Positions 1 to 10,608 are shown, counted from the stretch's first letter. The stretch: 64,000 bases of DNA from Cerrena zonata (GCA_038087015.1 JASBNA010000004.1:558001-622000), one strand, 5' to 3'. Notes: a model not told the origin generated them from the sequence alone. Numbers and translations are program-made.

Positions 1-319
1 AAGGGGATCTAAACGCATAACAAACAGTTTTTTTGAATAAACTTAGACATGGGAATGAAGGACATTCTATATCAACTATGTAGGTTTCATCGATCTTGTA
101 TATCATCACACATCCACCGGCTAGCATTTGAGGGAGAAAGCACCTGGGGAGAGACATCTAGTTGTTCCGATTCGGTTCAGACCACAGACTACAAACCAGA
201 TCTTGTATCCTAGATTTCATACAACCCTTGTATCTGTAAATAATCCATTGGGCTATTCGTGTTATTTAATTGTTCATACATTCGTAGCTTCTACTTGGGA
301 CACTATAAGTGACCTGGCT
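1..319. other. Intergenic, no gene recognised
   Basis: This lies downstream of the leftward aldolase gene and probably includes its 3' untranslated region. The open frames here show no family signature and overlap the antisense of the aldolase exon, so nothing is called. Confidence 0.5.
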
Positions 320-1156
320 CTACTTTCCGCGGTGCTTCTTGAAAGAAGCTTGCACTCCCAACCCCGCTCTGATGTCTACCATGCATTTCTCGTCGATTTC
401 CCTTCCTTTCGCTGCCAACTCCAAGACTTTCGAAATGAGATCTTGTGGGATGCAAACTACGCCATCTTCATCAGCGACCATCCAATCCCCTGGGTTTACT
501 TGAACAGCAGGGAAAGTTGTATCGTCTGAACCTTTCGTAATGCCCCATGGCTTGATACTTAGAGGTACATTCACGGCGGATGGTCGGGTGAATGGTGATT
601 GACCCAGCGTGGAATGACCTTTGGCAAACACCGGGAAGTTAGAACTACGATGTTCCGCGAGGTCTCTGCAACGTCCAGAGATGATGACGCCCAATGCACC
701 ACGAGCTTGGGCTCCTGCTGTCATGAGTCCTCCCCAAACGGCATTCTTGACTTCTGTTTATCAGGAGATAGCATATAGTGAATACAGCGAAAGGAAATTA
801 TGTAGCAAGCGTCGAGTAAAGCATAGAAGTACATAGAATACATGTCGTTTCAGCGGAGTTTACGCGGCAATAAAGTAAGAGCCCACTGAACGAGGAGGAG
901 CATCAATAACGACCACAGACCCATCCGTTGCCGTATCCACAAAGTGGTTCGAAAGTTTGGGGGCAGCCGTATCGGATGAGAGCACCATCTGAACGGTATA
1001 TGCAGGTCCACAAAGACGCGTATCTGCTTTGTTTGCAGGAGAGAACATTTGAATATCGGGTATATGACCACCATGAGGAAGACCGAGTTTGATTAAAGCG
1101 TCAGAGATCTCACAAGTGGAGAAGGTGGCTAGAGATGAGGCGGATGAGGTCGACAT
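320..1156 (-). CDS. RraA-family 4-hydroxy-4-methyl-2-oxoglutarate aldolase-like protein
   Basis: The two-exon model is 1156-887 and 745-320 and gives about 231 residues, a normal length for fungal RraA-like proteins. The family cleaves 4-hydroxy-4-methyl-2-oxoglutarate-type acids and often also decarboxylates oxaloacetate. Exon 1 begins MSTSSASSLATFSTCEISDA, matching the family N-terminus (start 1156). Exon 2 carries GGLMTAGAQARGALGV, then the Arg-Asp pair in SGRCRD that helps bind substrate and metal, FPVFAKG, and GDWMVADEDGVVCIPQ near the end. The intron limits (donor GTGGGC at 886, acceptor ending at 746) were chosen to keep frame and family spacing; the more typical donor GTAAAC 15 bases on does not keep frame. 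An in-frame upstream ATG (1363) would add 69 residues with no family match. The gene is divergent from the VanZ-like gene, with 366 bp between the starts. Confidence 0.85.
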
Positions 1157-1522
1157 TGTTCGTACTAGCTGTGTGAGTCGCTGCAAAGGCGGCATGGGAT
1201 GGTGGTGGTTTAAGAGAAAGAGTAGAGTGGACCTGAGCTTGGCTTGTGAAATCATGCCATTACTCAATCTGGAAGACATAAGCAGGATTACATCATCGTT
1301 TACTTCGCAGTGCGGAAGCACTGGTGGGCAGTGGTTGCGGCGCAAACTGGTTTGCCTTCTCACCTTGACTAGCTTGCTGGCGACTGTCTTTCAGCCCTAT
1401 TCTTGGTTTCATTCGCTCCTGCTCAAGTAGCTAGCGTAGGAAACAAGCGTACAACACACAAATAAACCATCTCGTTCCAAAGTATTGAAACAAGTTGCAA
1501 CGGAAGCAACTACCGTATACAA

Positions 1523-2584
1523 ATGTCGTCTTTCGAGTCGCGATGGAGTCGGTCCACGAAGACGGTGAAGAAGTATAGTCACAAAGCAAGCAAGGCTGTC
1601 ATGCGATCATACCACTTTCGGATACCGGTATATGACATGCCACTCCGGCTACGACCAGTACGTTTGTATCTAATATTATGATCATGTAGACGACTGTAAA
1701 CTCAACTGTGTCGCTTCATTAGTGGTTTTTGCTCTTCACAATATTAGTTATGATAATCCTCGCGTTCCTGGGCTTCACCAATTTCTCGCATTCGTTACCA
1801 CTCAATGACAAGCTCTTGCATTTCTTCTGCCTGATGTTTGCTACAGGAGTGTTCTACTTCATATTCGACGTAGAAGAGTAAGCCAGTCCCGTAACCGATG
1901 TTGAGTTCAATCATTCATTAAATACCACGCTGCATTTATCAGGGACGCACGCCGAGTATGGTTTTGGCGAGAATCTCCCCTGATCTTCACGGGAGTTTTC
2001 TGCTTCTTCTTTGGCGGTATTATTAGCGAATTTGTACAATCTATGCTTCCTGTGAGTATCTTACGAATATCAGTCTCATAGCATCTTCTTACACACCTTT
2101 GTAGTACAAAGAATTCCAGTTCGGAGACGTTATTGTAAGTCTCGTCATATACCCAGGAGCTAACGCTGATGTCAATTCTAGGCCAATCTTTTAGGCTCCT
2201 CAATAGGCCTTTATATTGCCTATTATCTGGAACGATATTATCGCTCCAGAAGAGAAGTACGTCATGAGTGCTGCCCAAAACAAACTATTCGGCTAATATT
2301 TGAACTTGAAGATATCTCGTCTTTACCGACCCCTTGACACCGACTACCTCTCATCCGATGACGAAGACGATCTCGAGGCCGGTGTCCAACTCCTTCCGAC
2401 TAATACCGCCCTTCGAGCGTCCAACAACACCTCTAAATCCGTTCCCAAAGCTACTCGGTTAGCTGATGTATGGGATGAAAGAGAAGAATTGTTTGACATA
2501 GGCGACGAAAGCGACGATGAAGATGTGGCAAGACCGGGGCCTGTACCGTCGGGACCTAAAATTGTCGTAACGAGTTTGGATTGA
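1523..2584 (+). CDS. VanZ-like domain membrane protein
   Basis: The six exons are 1523-1657, 1723-1877, 1943-2051, 2105-2134, 2182-2256 and 2312-2584, giving 258 residues in frame. The protein has a basic N-terminus and then three or four hydrophobic helices in a VanZ-like arrangement: a helix ending in FTNFSHSLPLNDKLLHFFCL, then ATGVFYFIFDVEE, WFWRESPLIFTGVFCFFFGG, SEFVQSMLPYKEFQFGD and ANLLGSSIGLYIAYYLERYY. The short motifs PLNDKLLHF and FQFGDV are hallmarks of the family. The last exon is a soluble acidic tail (SSDDEDDLE, GDESDDED). Bacterial VanZ is linked to teicoplanin resistance, but the role in fungi is unknown. The fourth exon is only 30 bases. Confidence 0.88.
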
Positions 2585-3380
2585 TGACATCCAGTTGGAC
2601 TGTTTTCGATGTACTCTTTGCATTGCGTTTGTTTCAGGTAGACTTACTATAATTGTAATCACAGGGATTTGTATCGGTACACTGCTAACTATTTTATTCT
2701 CCGGTTCCTACTTCTTCAACCTGATTGAAGAATGAGCTGTCGCCACTCTAGTGAGTTTAGTCATTATAACCCGAGTTGCAGTATTAAACTCATACTTCCT
2801 TGATCTCTTGCAGGTGTTCAATTCTATATCGCGCGTCATCTCACTTACTAATCTTCTTCGGGCAGCACGGTTCATTGTGCATCCCATAAATACGGTCGTT
2901 CGGCCGTGATAACCTGTGTGATAAATTCTACTACACTCACGGCAAGTTCCATTGGCAAAGTTATCCCGTTGTTGTACCTAAGAGTCCAAGTGAGTTGCTG
3001 CCATTGCATATTGCTATCCTGACATGCTAACCCTCGATACCAGCGCGATCGCCCCCCTGTGCATGATAGGAACGACTGACTTGGTAAACGCCGCGGTCTC
3101 GGCGATTGCATGCTTTTCGTAAGATCCTACGATGCTATCCTCTGCGTCCAATCTAGACTTTGTCCTCAGTATGACTTGACAGCTTGTTACGTCCTAGTCT
3201 CCGTCTATATCCTACATATCCCCCCATGGAGTGAGAGTGGAGTTCGCCGTCTGGTCTCACCTTCTGCGTATTGCGGGCTCTCGTAAATATGGCCGTTCTC
3301 ACCCATGCATCCGGGCGTACACAGCACATGTCCTCGCCATACGGGGCTCAAATAACATGACTTGTGACCCCACGAAGGAG
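2585..3380. other. Decayed sequence, possibly remnant of a multi-pass membrane protein gene
   Basis: No complete gene is present. Around 2890-2995 one frame reads AVITCVINSTTLTASSIG followed by a hydrophobic stretch. After a possible short intron, 3040-3118 reads AIAPLCMIGTTDLVNAAVSA. These resemble transmembrane segments of basidiomycete multi-pass proteins, but stops and frame changes surround them and no start or full exon chain can be assembled. This is probably an old pseudogene. Confidence 0.3.
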
Positions 3381-3545
3381 ATAGCAGTCGCGACTGGTAT
3401 CTTGTGCCTTCTGCTTATCTTGTTCTATGATTCAAAAAAGTTGTTCTGCACCTAGACCCAAAGTCTATCCAATGGTTGGTAATTTGCTCGGGACATCCAC
3501 TAATCTGGCTTGGGGAAGATGTGAAGAATGGAGCAAAGCCTGAAC
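3380..3545 (+). pseudogene. N-terminal fragment of a dead cytochrome P450
   Basis: One frame gives a membrane anchor ending at 3455 (ATGILCLLLILFYDSKK). After a frame change, 3452-3541 reads PRPKVYPMVGNLLGTSTNLA and then WGRCEEWSKA before a stop. This is the proline-rich hinge and first strand of a microsomal P450, comparable to PPGPTRYPIIGNLL in the intact P450 at 4.6 kb. The rest of the enzyme (I-helix, ExxR, heme loop) was not found downstream, so this is a truncated, frame-broken relic. Confidence 0.6.
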
Positions 3546-4550
3546 CTGAATGTAACACGCTGTAGTGTTTGTCCGGGAAGTTGGCTGGACAATCCTGCGT
3601 TGTTTACGAAATGGGGGCCGAAAATATCATATGGGCAAGTCTTTTCTTATACTACCTCACGTCCCCTCTAAGTCATTCGTTGCAGGAGTAACTGCAAGAT
3701 GTCATACAATGTGAAGGGACTCGGAGATTATAGGAATCTCATTTGTCTATAACGGGAAATTCAAGGAATGCATTTTTGTGGTGTTCTATCTTTCGAAATG
3801 TGGCTAATGCAATTTTAAGGTTGGAATACAGCGATGTGCGAACTTCTCCACGGGCTCCTGATTTATTCAAATGTCTGATGCCTAGGAGACTCTTGCATGA
3901 CAGCGCGACATAGGCACATTAGTTCGGACGTGATTCTCACCAAATTGCCTACTATGGAATTCAACCTCCAGGACGAACTCAGGCTGCAATACAGGCCGAG
4001 CACGAATGAGCATAGTTATGCTTCGATATACCTTCGCATCACCGCGACATATCAAATGGACCAGACAACGAACCTAATCCATCTCCCTACTTCCCACTTC
4101 TTTAAACGCCACCAAATCTAAGTCACCAGATCCGTCGACCCTATTAAGGACTCCTCCAACTTCCTGTTGAGGTTTGCTTTGTCAATATCGCAGATCTGGT
4201 GTTGCTGGTACCAGTGGTCTCTCCCGTAGACCACCTTGTATGTATTCTCACTACTCGTTATAAGGTTTCTTGACTCTAAAATTCTCACTCATCCGTGTGA
4301 TCTCCTTCGGGTTAAGACTTCTGTGTTTAGAATTCACTATTGTCTTTGATCTTCTAAGGGTAATCGAACCTCCAAGGCACCATGCTAACGAAAGCTTTTG
4401 TGGGATCAGTGGGGCCTGTATTCTCGTAATTGGCTCTAACCTTGCCAAATCCTTGTGCCGTCTGTGGCGTCCTACGGCTGGTGATTAGAGTGCGTGTAAG
4501 CCTTTCGCTCCCCAAGGCTCGTGATCCGGCTCTGTTTGGTTGATTCAAGA
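3546..4550. other. Intergenic, no gene recognised
   Basis: About 1 kb between the dead P450 fragment and the intact one. A frame at 3897-4121 has no recognisable domain. The last part should hold the promoter of the P450 at 4614. Confidence 0.4.
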
Positions 4551-4555
4551 GTGCT

Positions 4556-4561
4556 TATATA
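4556..4561 (+). promoter_or_regulatory. Possible TATA element upstream of the first P450
   Basis: The sequence CTTATATAG lies about 55 bases before the ATG at 4614. The distance is plausible for a fungal TATA element if the 5' leader is short. This rests on sequence match only. Confidence 0.3.
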
Positions 4562-4613
4562 GCTGCCAATGTTTGAGGCAAGGGCGTACTCGAGCTTTTA
4601 CGACATTTCATCC

Positions 4614-6712
4614 ATGGAGACATATATTCTTCTGATATTCGGGGGACTCTTGGTAATCCTGCTTCAGTGGCTGAAACGAGCATGGTCGTCCCTCCCTTTA
4701 CCTCCTGGACCTACTCGGTACCCCATCATTGGGAACCTACTCAATATGCCTCGCTCTATGCCATGGAAAACCTACCAAAAATGGTCACAAAGCTACGGTA
4801 AGTACTCTCCTGAGAACTGGATGTACATGGCTTAATCAGATGTCACAGGAGATATACTGTACATGAAGATCCCTAATCAACACATCGTGGTTCTCTGCTC
4901 TGTGGATGCTGCTTTGGATCTCCTTGATAAGCGATCTGATCTTTACTCGGATAGACCTTACACTGTCATGAATGACCTGTAAGATAATGACGAAATCCTC
5001 GAGTCGCATACCTTTAACCAAAACATCCATAGCATGGGTAAATATCGCTGGAATTTCGCTATGATGAGATACTCTCCGTTGTGGCGTAGCCACCGAAGAG
5101 AATTCCACCAGTTTTTCAACCAACACGAAGTTCTCAAGTATCGTTCTATCCAACTTCGCGAATGTCGCAAATTCCTTCACAGATCACTGTGCGATCCAAC
5201 CCATATTGCTGAGCATATCCGCCTGTGAGTACACCGTGCTATCTGAACGAAACCAGCTCATCGCACGCCCCTAGGATCTTTTCAGCAATAATTTTGAAAA
5301 TAACGTTCGACATGGACGTATCTGATATGAATTACGAATATATACAGGTAGCACTAAAGGCTCTCGAGGGTTTGAATCTGGCTCAGACACCAGGGAAGTT
5401 CTGGGTGGATTTTTTTCCATTCTTGCAGTATCTTCCTCGTTGGATTCCTGGGGCGCAATTCAAGCAATTCCTGGATTATTACAATCCACTGGTGGAGAAG
5501 ATGTTGAGTCTGCCACTCGACACTACTACACGAAGCATCGTATGTGTATAAGTCGTGGCTACTGTATAATCGCTGCTAATGCTTTTTGAAGGGTGACATC
5601 AGTGCTGGTACATCAGTTCTCGCTAACCTTATCAAGCGGTACTCGAGGGACAAGGACGAAAAGGCTTTGTGTCAAAAAGAGGAAGATCTTATTCGCAATG
5701 TGACCGGACTGGCATACGGAGGTATTTTCTTTCAGTTTCATGTCGCCTTGCAACCCTCGTACTGACCAAACGTTGTTAGCCGCTGCAGATACAGTGAGCC
5801 GTGTATTTCATTGACGACTGGGAGAGGTAAAATAACTCACACGTAACTTCTCAGACCACAATTGCTGCACAGGCCTTCTTTGTTGCAATGTCTCTGTATC
5901 CTGACGTCCAGCGAAAGGCACAAGAGGAGCTGGATCGCGTAGTTGGCCCTCACAGACTACCTGAGTTCGATGATTACGACAATCTTATCTACATACAAGC
6001 CATCGCGCTCGAAAGCATGCGATGGATCCCAGTCATACCGTTGGGAGTTCCTCATTCCGTTATACGTGACGATGAGTACCGAGGGTACCTGATCCCCAAA
6101 GGTGCTACTATCTATACGGTGAGTTTCAATCTAGCTTCACATCATACTTGCACTCATCTGTTCCGTAATAGAATGTTTGGTATGTCCACTTCTTCATCTC
6201 TCATAGCGCTAATCCTTGATCACTATTTCAGGTCTATTTGCCACGATCCAATAGCCTATCCAGAGCCAGAGCGTTTCAATCCGGGACGGTTTATTAAGGA
6301 CGGACGTCTGGATCCTGATGTGCGAAACCCTCTAGATTTCACTTTCGGGTTCGGCCGTCGGTGTGTACTTAGTTTGCATTTCTCATATACCTTCTTAACG
6401 TCTCCCCCAAGACTTTGTCCCGGTCGTTGGTTAAGCGGGGGATCCCTTTTCATGACCATAGCTTCAGTCTTGCACACGCTAAACATCAATCCTATCATTG
6501 GTCCAGACGGCAAAGCCTTTGACCCTTTCTCCGAGTCCGTCAGCAATGCTATCAAAATGTACGTATCTTGCATTACCCTCTGCATTGTTGGTGATTCGGG
6601 TTGACCTATACTTTCCAGGAGTGTTGGGCAGGTGCCATGTACGACGACTCCAAGATCCGATATGGCCAGACGTTTGATACACGAATGGGCAGAGTTACCA
6701 GAGAGTCATTAA
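4614..6712 (+). CDS. Cytochrome P450 monooxygenase (O-methylsterigmatocystin oxidoreductase-like class)
   Basis: The 11-exon model gives 518 residues: 4614-4797, 4849-4978, 5033-5224, 5275-5539, 5592-5721, 5780-5793, 5855-6118, 6172-6179, 6232-6360, 6412-6558 and 6619-6712. An N-terminal membrane anchor (METYILLIFGGLLVILLQWL) is followed by the hinge PLPPGPTRYPIIGNLL. The I-helix reads YGAAADTTT, the K-helix ExxR is ESMR, and the heme loop is FGFGRRLCPG with the cysteine ligand in place. It should be an ER-bound, NADPH-reductase-dependent hydroxylase; the substrate is unknown. The second I-helix residue, usually Gly, is Ala here. Two exons are tiny (14 and 8 bases) and both are conserved in the paralogue at 18.7 kb, where most exon lengths match exactly. 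An in-frame ATG at 4569 is an alternative start, but 4614 begins directly at the anchor. Confidence 0.92.
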
Positions 6713-6739
6713 GCTCTATCAGAAGTGGTGTCTAGGAGG

Positions 6740-8407
6740 TACCAGGCCATTCTCAGATTGGACGCGAAACGATAAATGTCTGGGCAGGGCAGATCTCACC
6801 TTTACTGCTCAGAACACCAGGATAAGTTACTCGAATGGTAGAACGATAAAGGATAGGATCAAACTTACGGACATCTTGTGCCCCACCCAAGGACAGTTGA
6901 TTGAAATGAGCTTCTTATCCTTGACTTGATCGTCTTTTCTAGTTATCGTCTTGCCCGGTTTTCCATGTAACAGAGGAATATTAACTCGTAATGTACTCCC
7001 ACTTGCGAGAGATTCATGGTTCCCCACAACGCTGATTACTCAGGGTCCATCCAAAACCCGCCTCGCTCCGAAGTTTCTCCTCCGCCTCCTCTATTGGAAC
7101 GGACTCTCAGGCTCAAGCCTGAGGTTCTTTTTTCAAGTCCCTAGTTCAGTGATTGTTGAACTTTGAACGTTCAAAAGGGGAAGAAATATTTCCAATTTCA
7201 TACATACTAAGCCAAGTACTTGTGGTTTACTTGAGCGGCATAGTCGAATACGACCTCAGGCTCTCTGGTCTGGTGACCTAGGTCATTCTTGGCTCGCGAT
7301 CGGCTTGAAACCCCCGGGAAGGTTGTGCTTCATTATGGCATTAGTATGTCGTGTTATAAGACCCTATATCACACCTATTGCTGTGGTGTTCCCCCTTCGT
7401 CCGTATCAACTACTTGCGCTCTAAGGGCGCGATTCTCATCCTAGCCGATACTTAACTTGGAACCGAGTTCCCCTTCTAGGTTTATGATGAGCTCATACAA
7501 AGTCTTTGGAAATACGATATATGGTAAGTCTGATGGACGTTCGAGTCCTCATGACTGATTTACCGTACCCATTCTACAGGATTACTACTTGCGAGCACCG
7601 TAGCAGACGGGACGATAGCCTTATTTTTTGTTTTCTTTAACAATGACACAGGCTTTTCTGATGGTTTGTTCTCATCCGCTTCATCTTCGTCACCTTGTAC
7701 CAATGACCCTGACTCCTGGAGTGCAGTTGCCTTTGGACTTGCAAACGCAGTGCTCGGTTATTTGACTTGGATTTGGGTCGTTGTTCTGTAAGTTATACTC
7801 TATTCAAAGTACATGGTCAATCGTTGACAAACCGAATACCAGCATGGTTTACTTCAATCGCCCCAAGTCTGTACATCATTTGTGCAGAGTGCGGTCCCAT
7901 ACTATTTCGCATGCTGTGTTTGGTCTAGGATATGCAGGTTCGTGATATCTCATCCCTCATCCCTCATCCCTCATCCCTCATCCCTCATCCCTCATCCCTC
8001 ATCCCTCATCCCTCATCCCTCATCCCTCATCCCTCATCCCTCATCCCTCATCCCTCATCCCTCATCCCTCATCCCTCATCCCTCATCCCTCATCCCTCTC
8101 TCTATTCCCTCTAAACAAACCGCATTTTTCGCGATCGCCTCCTACACGACGATCAAACGGAGTTGTTTCCCATCTCGCCTTTTCTTTGGCAATCATAGGA
8201 ATCCTCCTTGTGCTCTTTCAGCGGTTACAAGTAGCCTTAACACCCTTTCTGCAGCTCTTTGTATGTTTTATTTTATTTAACAGGTGATTGGAGTAACCTG
8301 AACATTGCCTTTTTTCAGTTATCACCATCGGTATAGTCACAACGCGCCGGGCAAAGGAACTTGGTATCAAGAATAATGTCGCATCGTTGTGGACTGCACA
8401 GCCATAC
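6740..8407 (+). repeat. Tandem segmental duplication, unit 1
   Basis: This unit contains about 740 bases of spacer and the first four-helix gene. Its left end near 6740 aligns with the segment that starts at about 8402, inside the last exon of copy 1. Shared spacer blocks include GATAAATGTCTGGG versus GATAAATATCTGGG, CCACAACGCTGAT, CCGAAGTTTCTCCTC, and CAAGCTCTCTGGTC versus CAGGCTCTCTGGTC. Identity was judged by eye. Confidence 0.75.
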
Positions 8408-8410
8408 TGA
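7484..8410 (+). pseudogene. Four-helix small membrane protein, copy 1, probably non-functional
   Basis: The exons matching intact copy 2 are 7484-7523, 7580-7663, 7727-7787, 7843-7937, about 8125-8260 and 8319-8410. The protein begins MMSSYKVFGNTIY and has hydrophobic segments GLLLASTVADGTIALFFVFF, VAFGLANAVLGYLTWIWVVV, FAIASYTTI and SLNTLSAAL. The layout recalls MARVEL-type four-helix proteins, though that is inference. Two defects appear. The acceptor before exon 5 is gone: copy 2 has ACCACAG, here ACCGCAT, and no other AG precedes the exon. Reading into the intron meets a stop at once. Second, the C-terminus ends AQPY-stop, whereas copy 2 continues 17 residues after AQ. The intron with the lost acceptor holds the heptanucleotide array. 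Intron 2 (7664-7726) is 63 bases and stop-free. Confidence 0.7.
7951..8097 (+). repeat. (CATCCCT)21 heptanucleotide minisatellite in an intron
   Basis: There are 21 uninterrupted copies of CATCCCT, 147 bases in all. It sits in the fourth intron of copy 1. The matching intron of copy 2 has a single CATCCCT (about 9679-9685), so the array grew in copy 1 after duplication. Because 147 is a multiple of three, one frame stays open and would read a repeating SSLIPHP heptapeptide, but that frame does not match the gene's exon 4. Confidence 0.97.
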
Positions 8411-10063
8411 TTTTGGACGGGACGATAAATATCTGGGTGGAGGAAATCCCACCTTCACTGCTCAGAACAGGTAATTCAACTTGATATATTGACTTGACCC
8501 TTTTTTCTAGTGATTATATCGGCCGTTTGTTCATGTAACAGAGGATATTACCTCGGAATGTATATGCACTCTTTCGCTTGCGAGAGATCCATGGTTCTCC
8601 ACAACGCTGATAACCCGGGGTCCACCAAAACCCCGCTTCGTTCCGAAGTTTCTCCTCGGCATCGTCGCTCGGAATATACCCTCAGACTCATAGGTCTTCC
8701 CTTCCGTTGAAAGTTGAACGCTGAATAGGAAACAACATTCCAATCTCATAAGTGATTTTGATTTACTCAAGTGTCCTTGAGATTTGCCGTAATCAGAGCC
8801 AGCTCTGTCATTCTATGCATCCGACCTCACCGGGCTTGATCAAGCTCTCTGGTCCGGTGACCCAGGTCATTCCTGGCTTGGGGTCGGCTTGAAACCACCG
8901 CGAACGTTGTGTTTCACTATGATTGTGTCACTGTTTTCTTCACATGCTCACTGCATATTATCTACCCCCTAACATCGCCTCTATAGATAATAACACTGCA
9001 CCATCTAGAGGGAACAGTATTACTACTAGAGAGGAAGGCACTGCCTGTGGATACGTCCTGTTATAAGAACCAATCACACTTACTACTGCATTGGAGTCCC
9101 CTCTTCATCCAAACATTACTTCTTGTATTCCAAGGGTACGATTCTCATCCTTGTAGGTACTGAACTGAAAGCCGAGTTCTACTACTACTCTCTTGTCCCA
9201 GACTTATGATGAGCTCATACAGAGTCTTCGGAAATACAGTATATGGTAAGTCTAGTGACTGTTCGACAATCTATGGCTGATGCGTTGTACACATTTTCAG
9301 GATTACTACTTGCAAGCACAGTAGCAGATGGGACAATGGGCCTATTTTTTGTTTTCGCTAACATTAATACAGGATTTTCTGGTGGTCCGTCCTCGTCCTC
9401 GTCTGTTTCATCACCTCGTTTTGGTGTGGCCCTGACCTTTGAATTGCAGGTGCCCTTGGGATTGCAAACGCTATCTTCGGATATTTGACTTGGATATGGG
9501 TTGTTGTTCTGCAAGTTATACCTCGTTCGGAGAATATGGTTGATTGTTGACATCGAATTTCAGCCTGATTTACTTCAACCGCCCCAAGTCTGTACACCAT
9601 CTGTGCAGAGTGAGGTCCCATACCATTTCGCATGCTGTATTCGGCGTAGGGTACGCAGGTTCGTGGTATCTCGTACCTCATCCCTTTCCTTTCTCCTCTA
9701 AACAGACCACAGCTTTCACGATCACCTCCTACACAATGATCAAGCCAAACTGTTTCCCGGGCGCGTCTGACCTTTTTTTGAATGATTATAGCGATGCTCC
9801 TTGTGCCTTTTCAGCGGCTCTAAGTAGCCTTAACACCTTTACTGCAGCCCTCTGTATGTTTTCATTATGATCTAAGACTCGGAGGCGATGGGAGTAACCT
9901 GGACTTTGCCTTTTTCAGTTATCACTATCGGTATAGTCACGACACGCCGAGCAAAGGAACTTGGTATCAAGAATAATGTCGCATCGTTGTGGACTGCGCA
10001 GCTATTTCAAATGCCTTCTCCCATGCTAGCAGTGCACCAAGGAAAAGAGACGTCATTGTAAAT
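8402..10063 (+). repeat. Tandem segmental duplication, unit 2
   Basis: This is the second copy of the spacer plus four-helix gene. The junction with unit 1 falls in the final codons of copy 1. Relative to unit 1 the spacer carries about 120 extra bases between 8921 and 9060, just upstream of the shared TTATAAGA block. Confidence 0.72.
9206..10061 (+). CDS. Four-helix small membrane protein, copy 2 (intact paralogue)
   Basis: The six exons are 9206-9245, 9301-9384, 9450-9510, 9564-9658, 9713-9853 and 9919-10061, giving 187 residues. Four hydrophobic helices are predicted: GLLLASTVADGTMGLFFVFA, ALGIANAIFGYLTWIWVVVL, the segment around HAVFGVGYAAFTITSY, and LNTFTAALFITIGIV. A basic tail, TTRRAKELGIKNN, follows the last helix. 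The function is unknown; a MARVEL-like fold is a guess from topology. The intron after 9510 uses a GC donor (GCAAGT), while copy 1 has GTAAGT there. Intron 2 (9385-9449) must be removed to keep frame. Intron 4 (9659-9712, 54 bases) is in-frame and stop-free, so retention would insert 18 residues. The start could be either of two adjacent ATGs (9206 or 9209). Confidence 0.72.
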
Positions 10064-10608
10064 CATTGATATCACGTATCTTCTTAGTTCTGTGATCGCT
10101 TGATCTGTGTTGTTGAGCTTTTGCTGCGCCCCTCGGACTTCTCTTAGTACAACATATATGACCATAATGATAACGCAAGCGTGGTGTAGGATACTGTAAT
10201 GATGTATCGTGGCATCATTTACGCTGCTGGAGTCACACCCGTTGCCAGTGTTCCCAAATTAGAATGTATGTAGACGGAGTTCAGCAGTCCAAAATTGAGG
10301 TCGGAGCAGTGAAGTATAGCCACGTTGATTGACGATGCTACATATTACGCATTGATGCATGATCCAGCCTGAATTTCGACAAAATCTTGGCTTTGGAGCA
10401 ACTAAACCTTGTGTCTCACATTTTAATTCTTTCCCCATAGCACGCAGCTCTATATGTTCTTGACACGGGGTTTACATTGTACTCGGTGGAGTTCACACCG
10501 CTATGTTATGTCAACCGACATCTTCACATGTACTATGCCAAGAAAGTCATACATCATGTAGACTCAATCAATCCGCCTCCTTTGAAGCGTTGTGGTAGAA
10601 GTAGAAAG
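10062..10608. other. Intergenic, no gene recognised
   Basis: Spacer between copies 2 and 3 of the four-helix family. No open frame of note and no clear similarity to the duplicated spacer upstream. Confidence 0.45.

Noticed and set aside
128..529. Open frame of 133 codons on the plus strand
   Set aside because: It lies antisense to the conserved second exon of the RraA-like gene and shows no domain of its own.
7531..7560. GTTCGAGTCC as a tRNA T-arm
   Set aside because: It lies within the first intron of copy 1 and no acceptor or anticodon stem can be built around it.
7951..8097. Regularly spaced repeats as a CRISPR-like array
   Set aside because: Units are seven bases with no spacers, in a eukaryotic intron.
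7882..8280. Open frame with (SSLIPHP)n heptapeptide repeats, as a possible repeat protein
   Set aside because: The repeat is an intronic minisatellite. The frame does not match the upstream exon of the gene and copy 2 has only one repeat unit.
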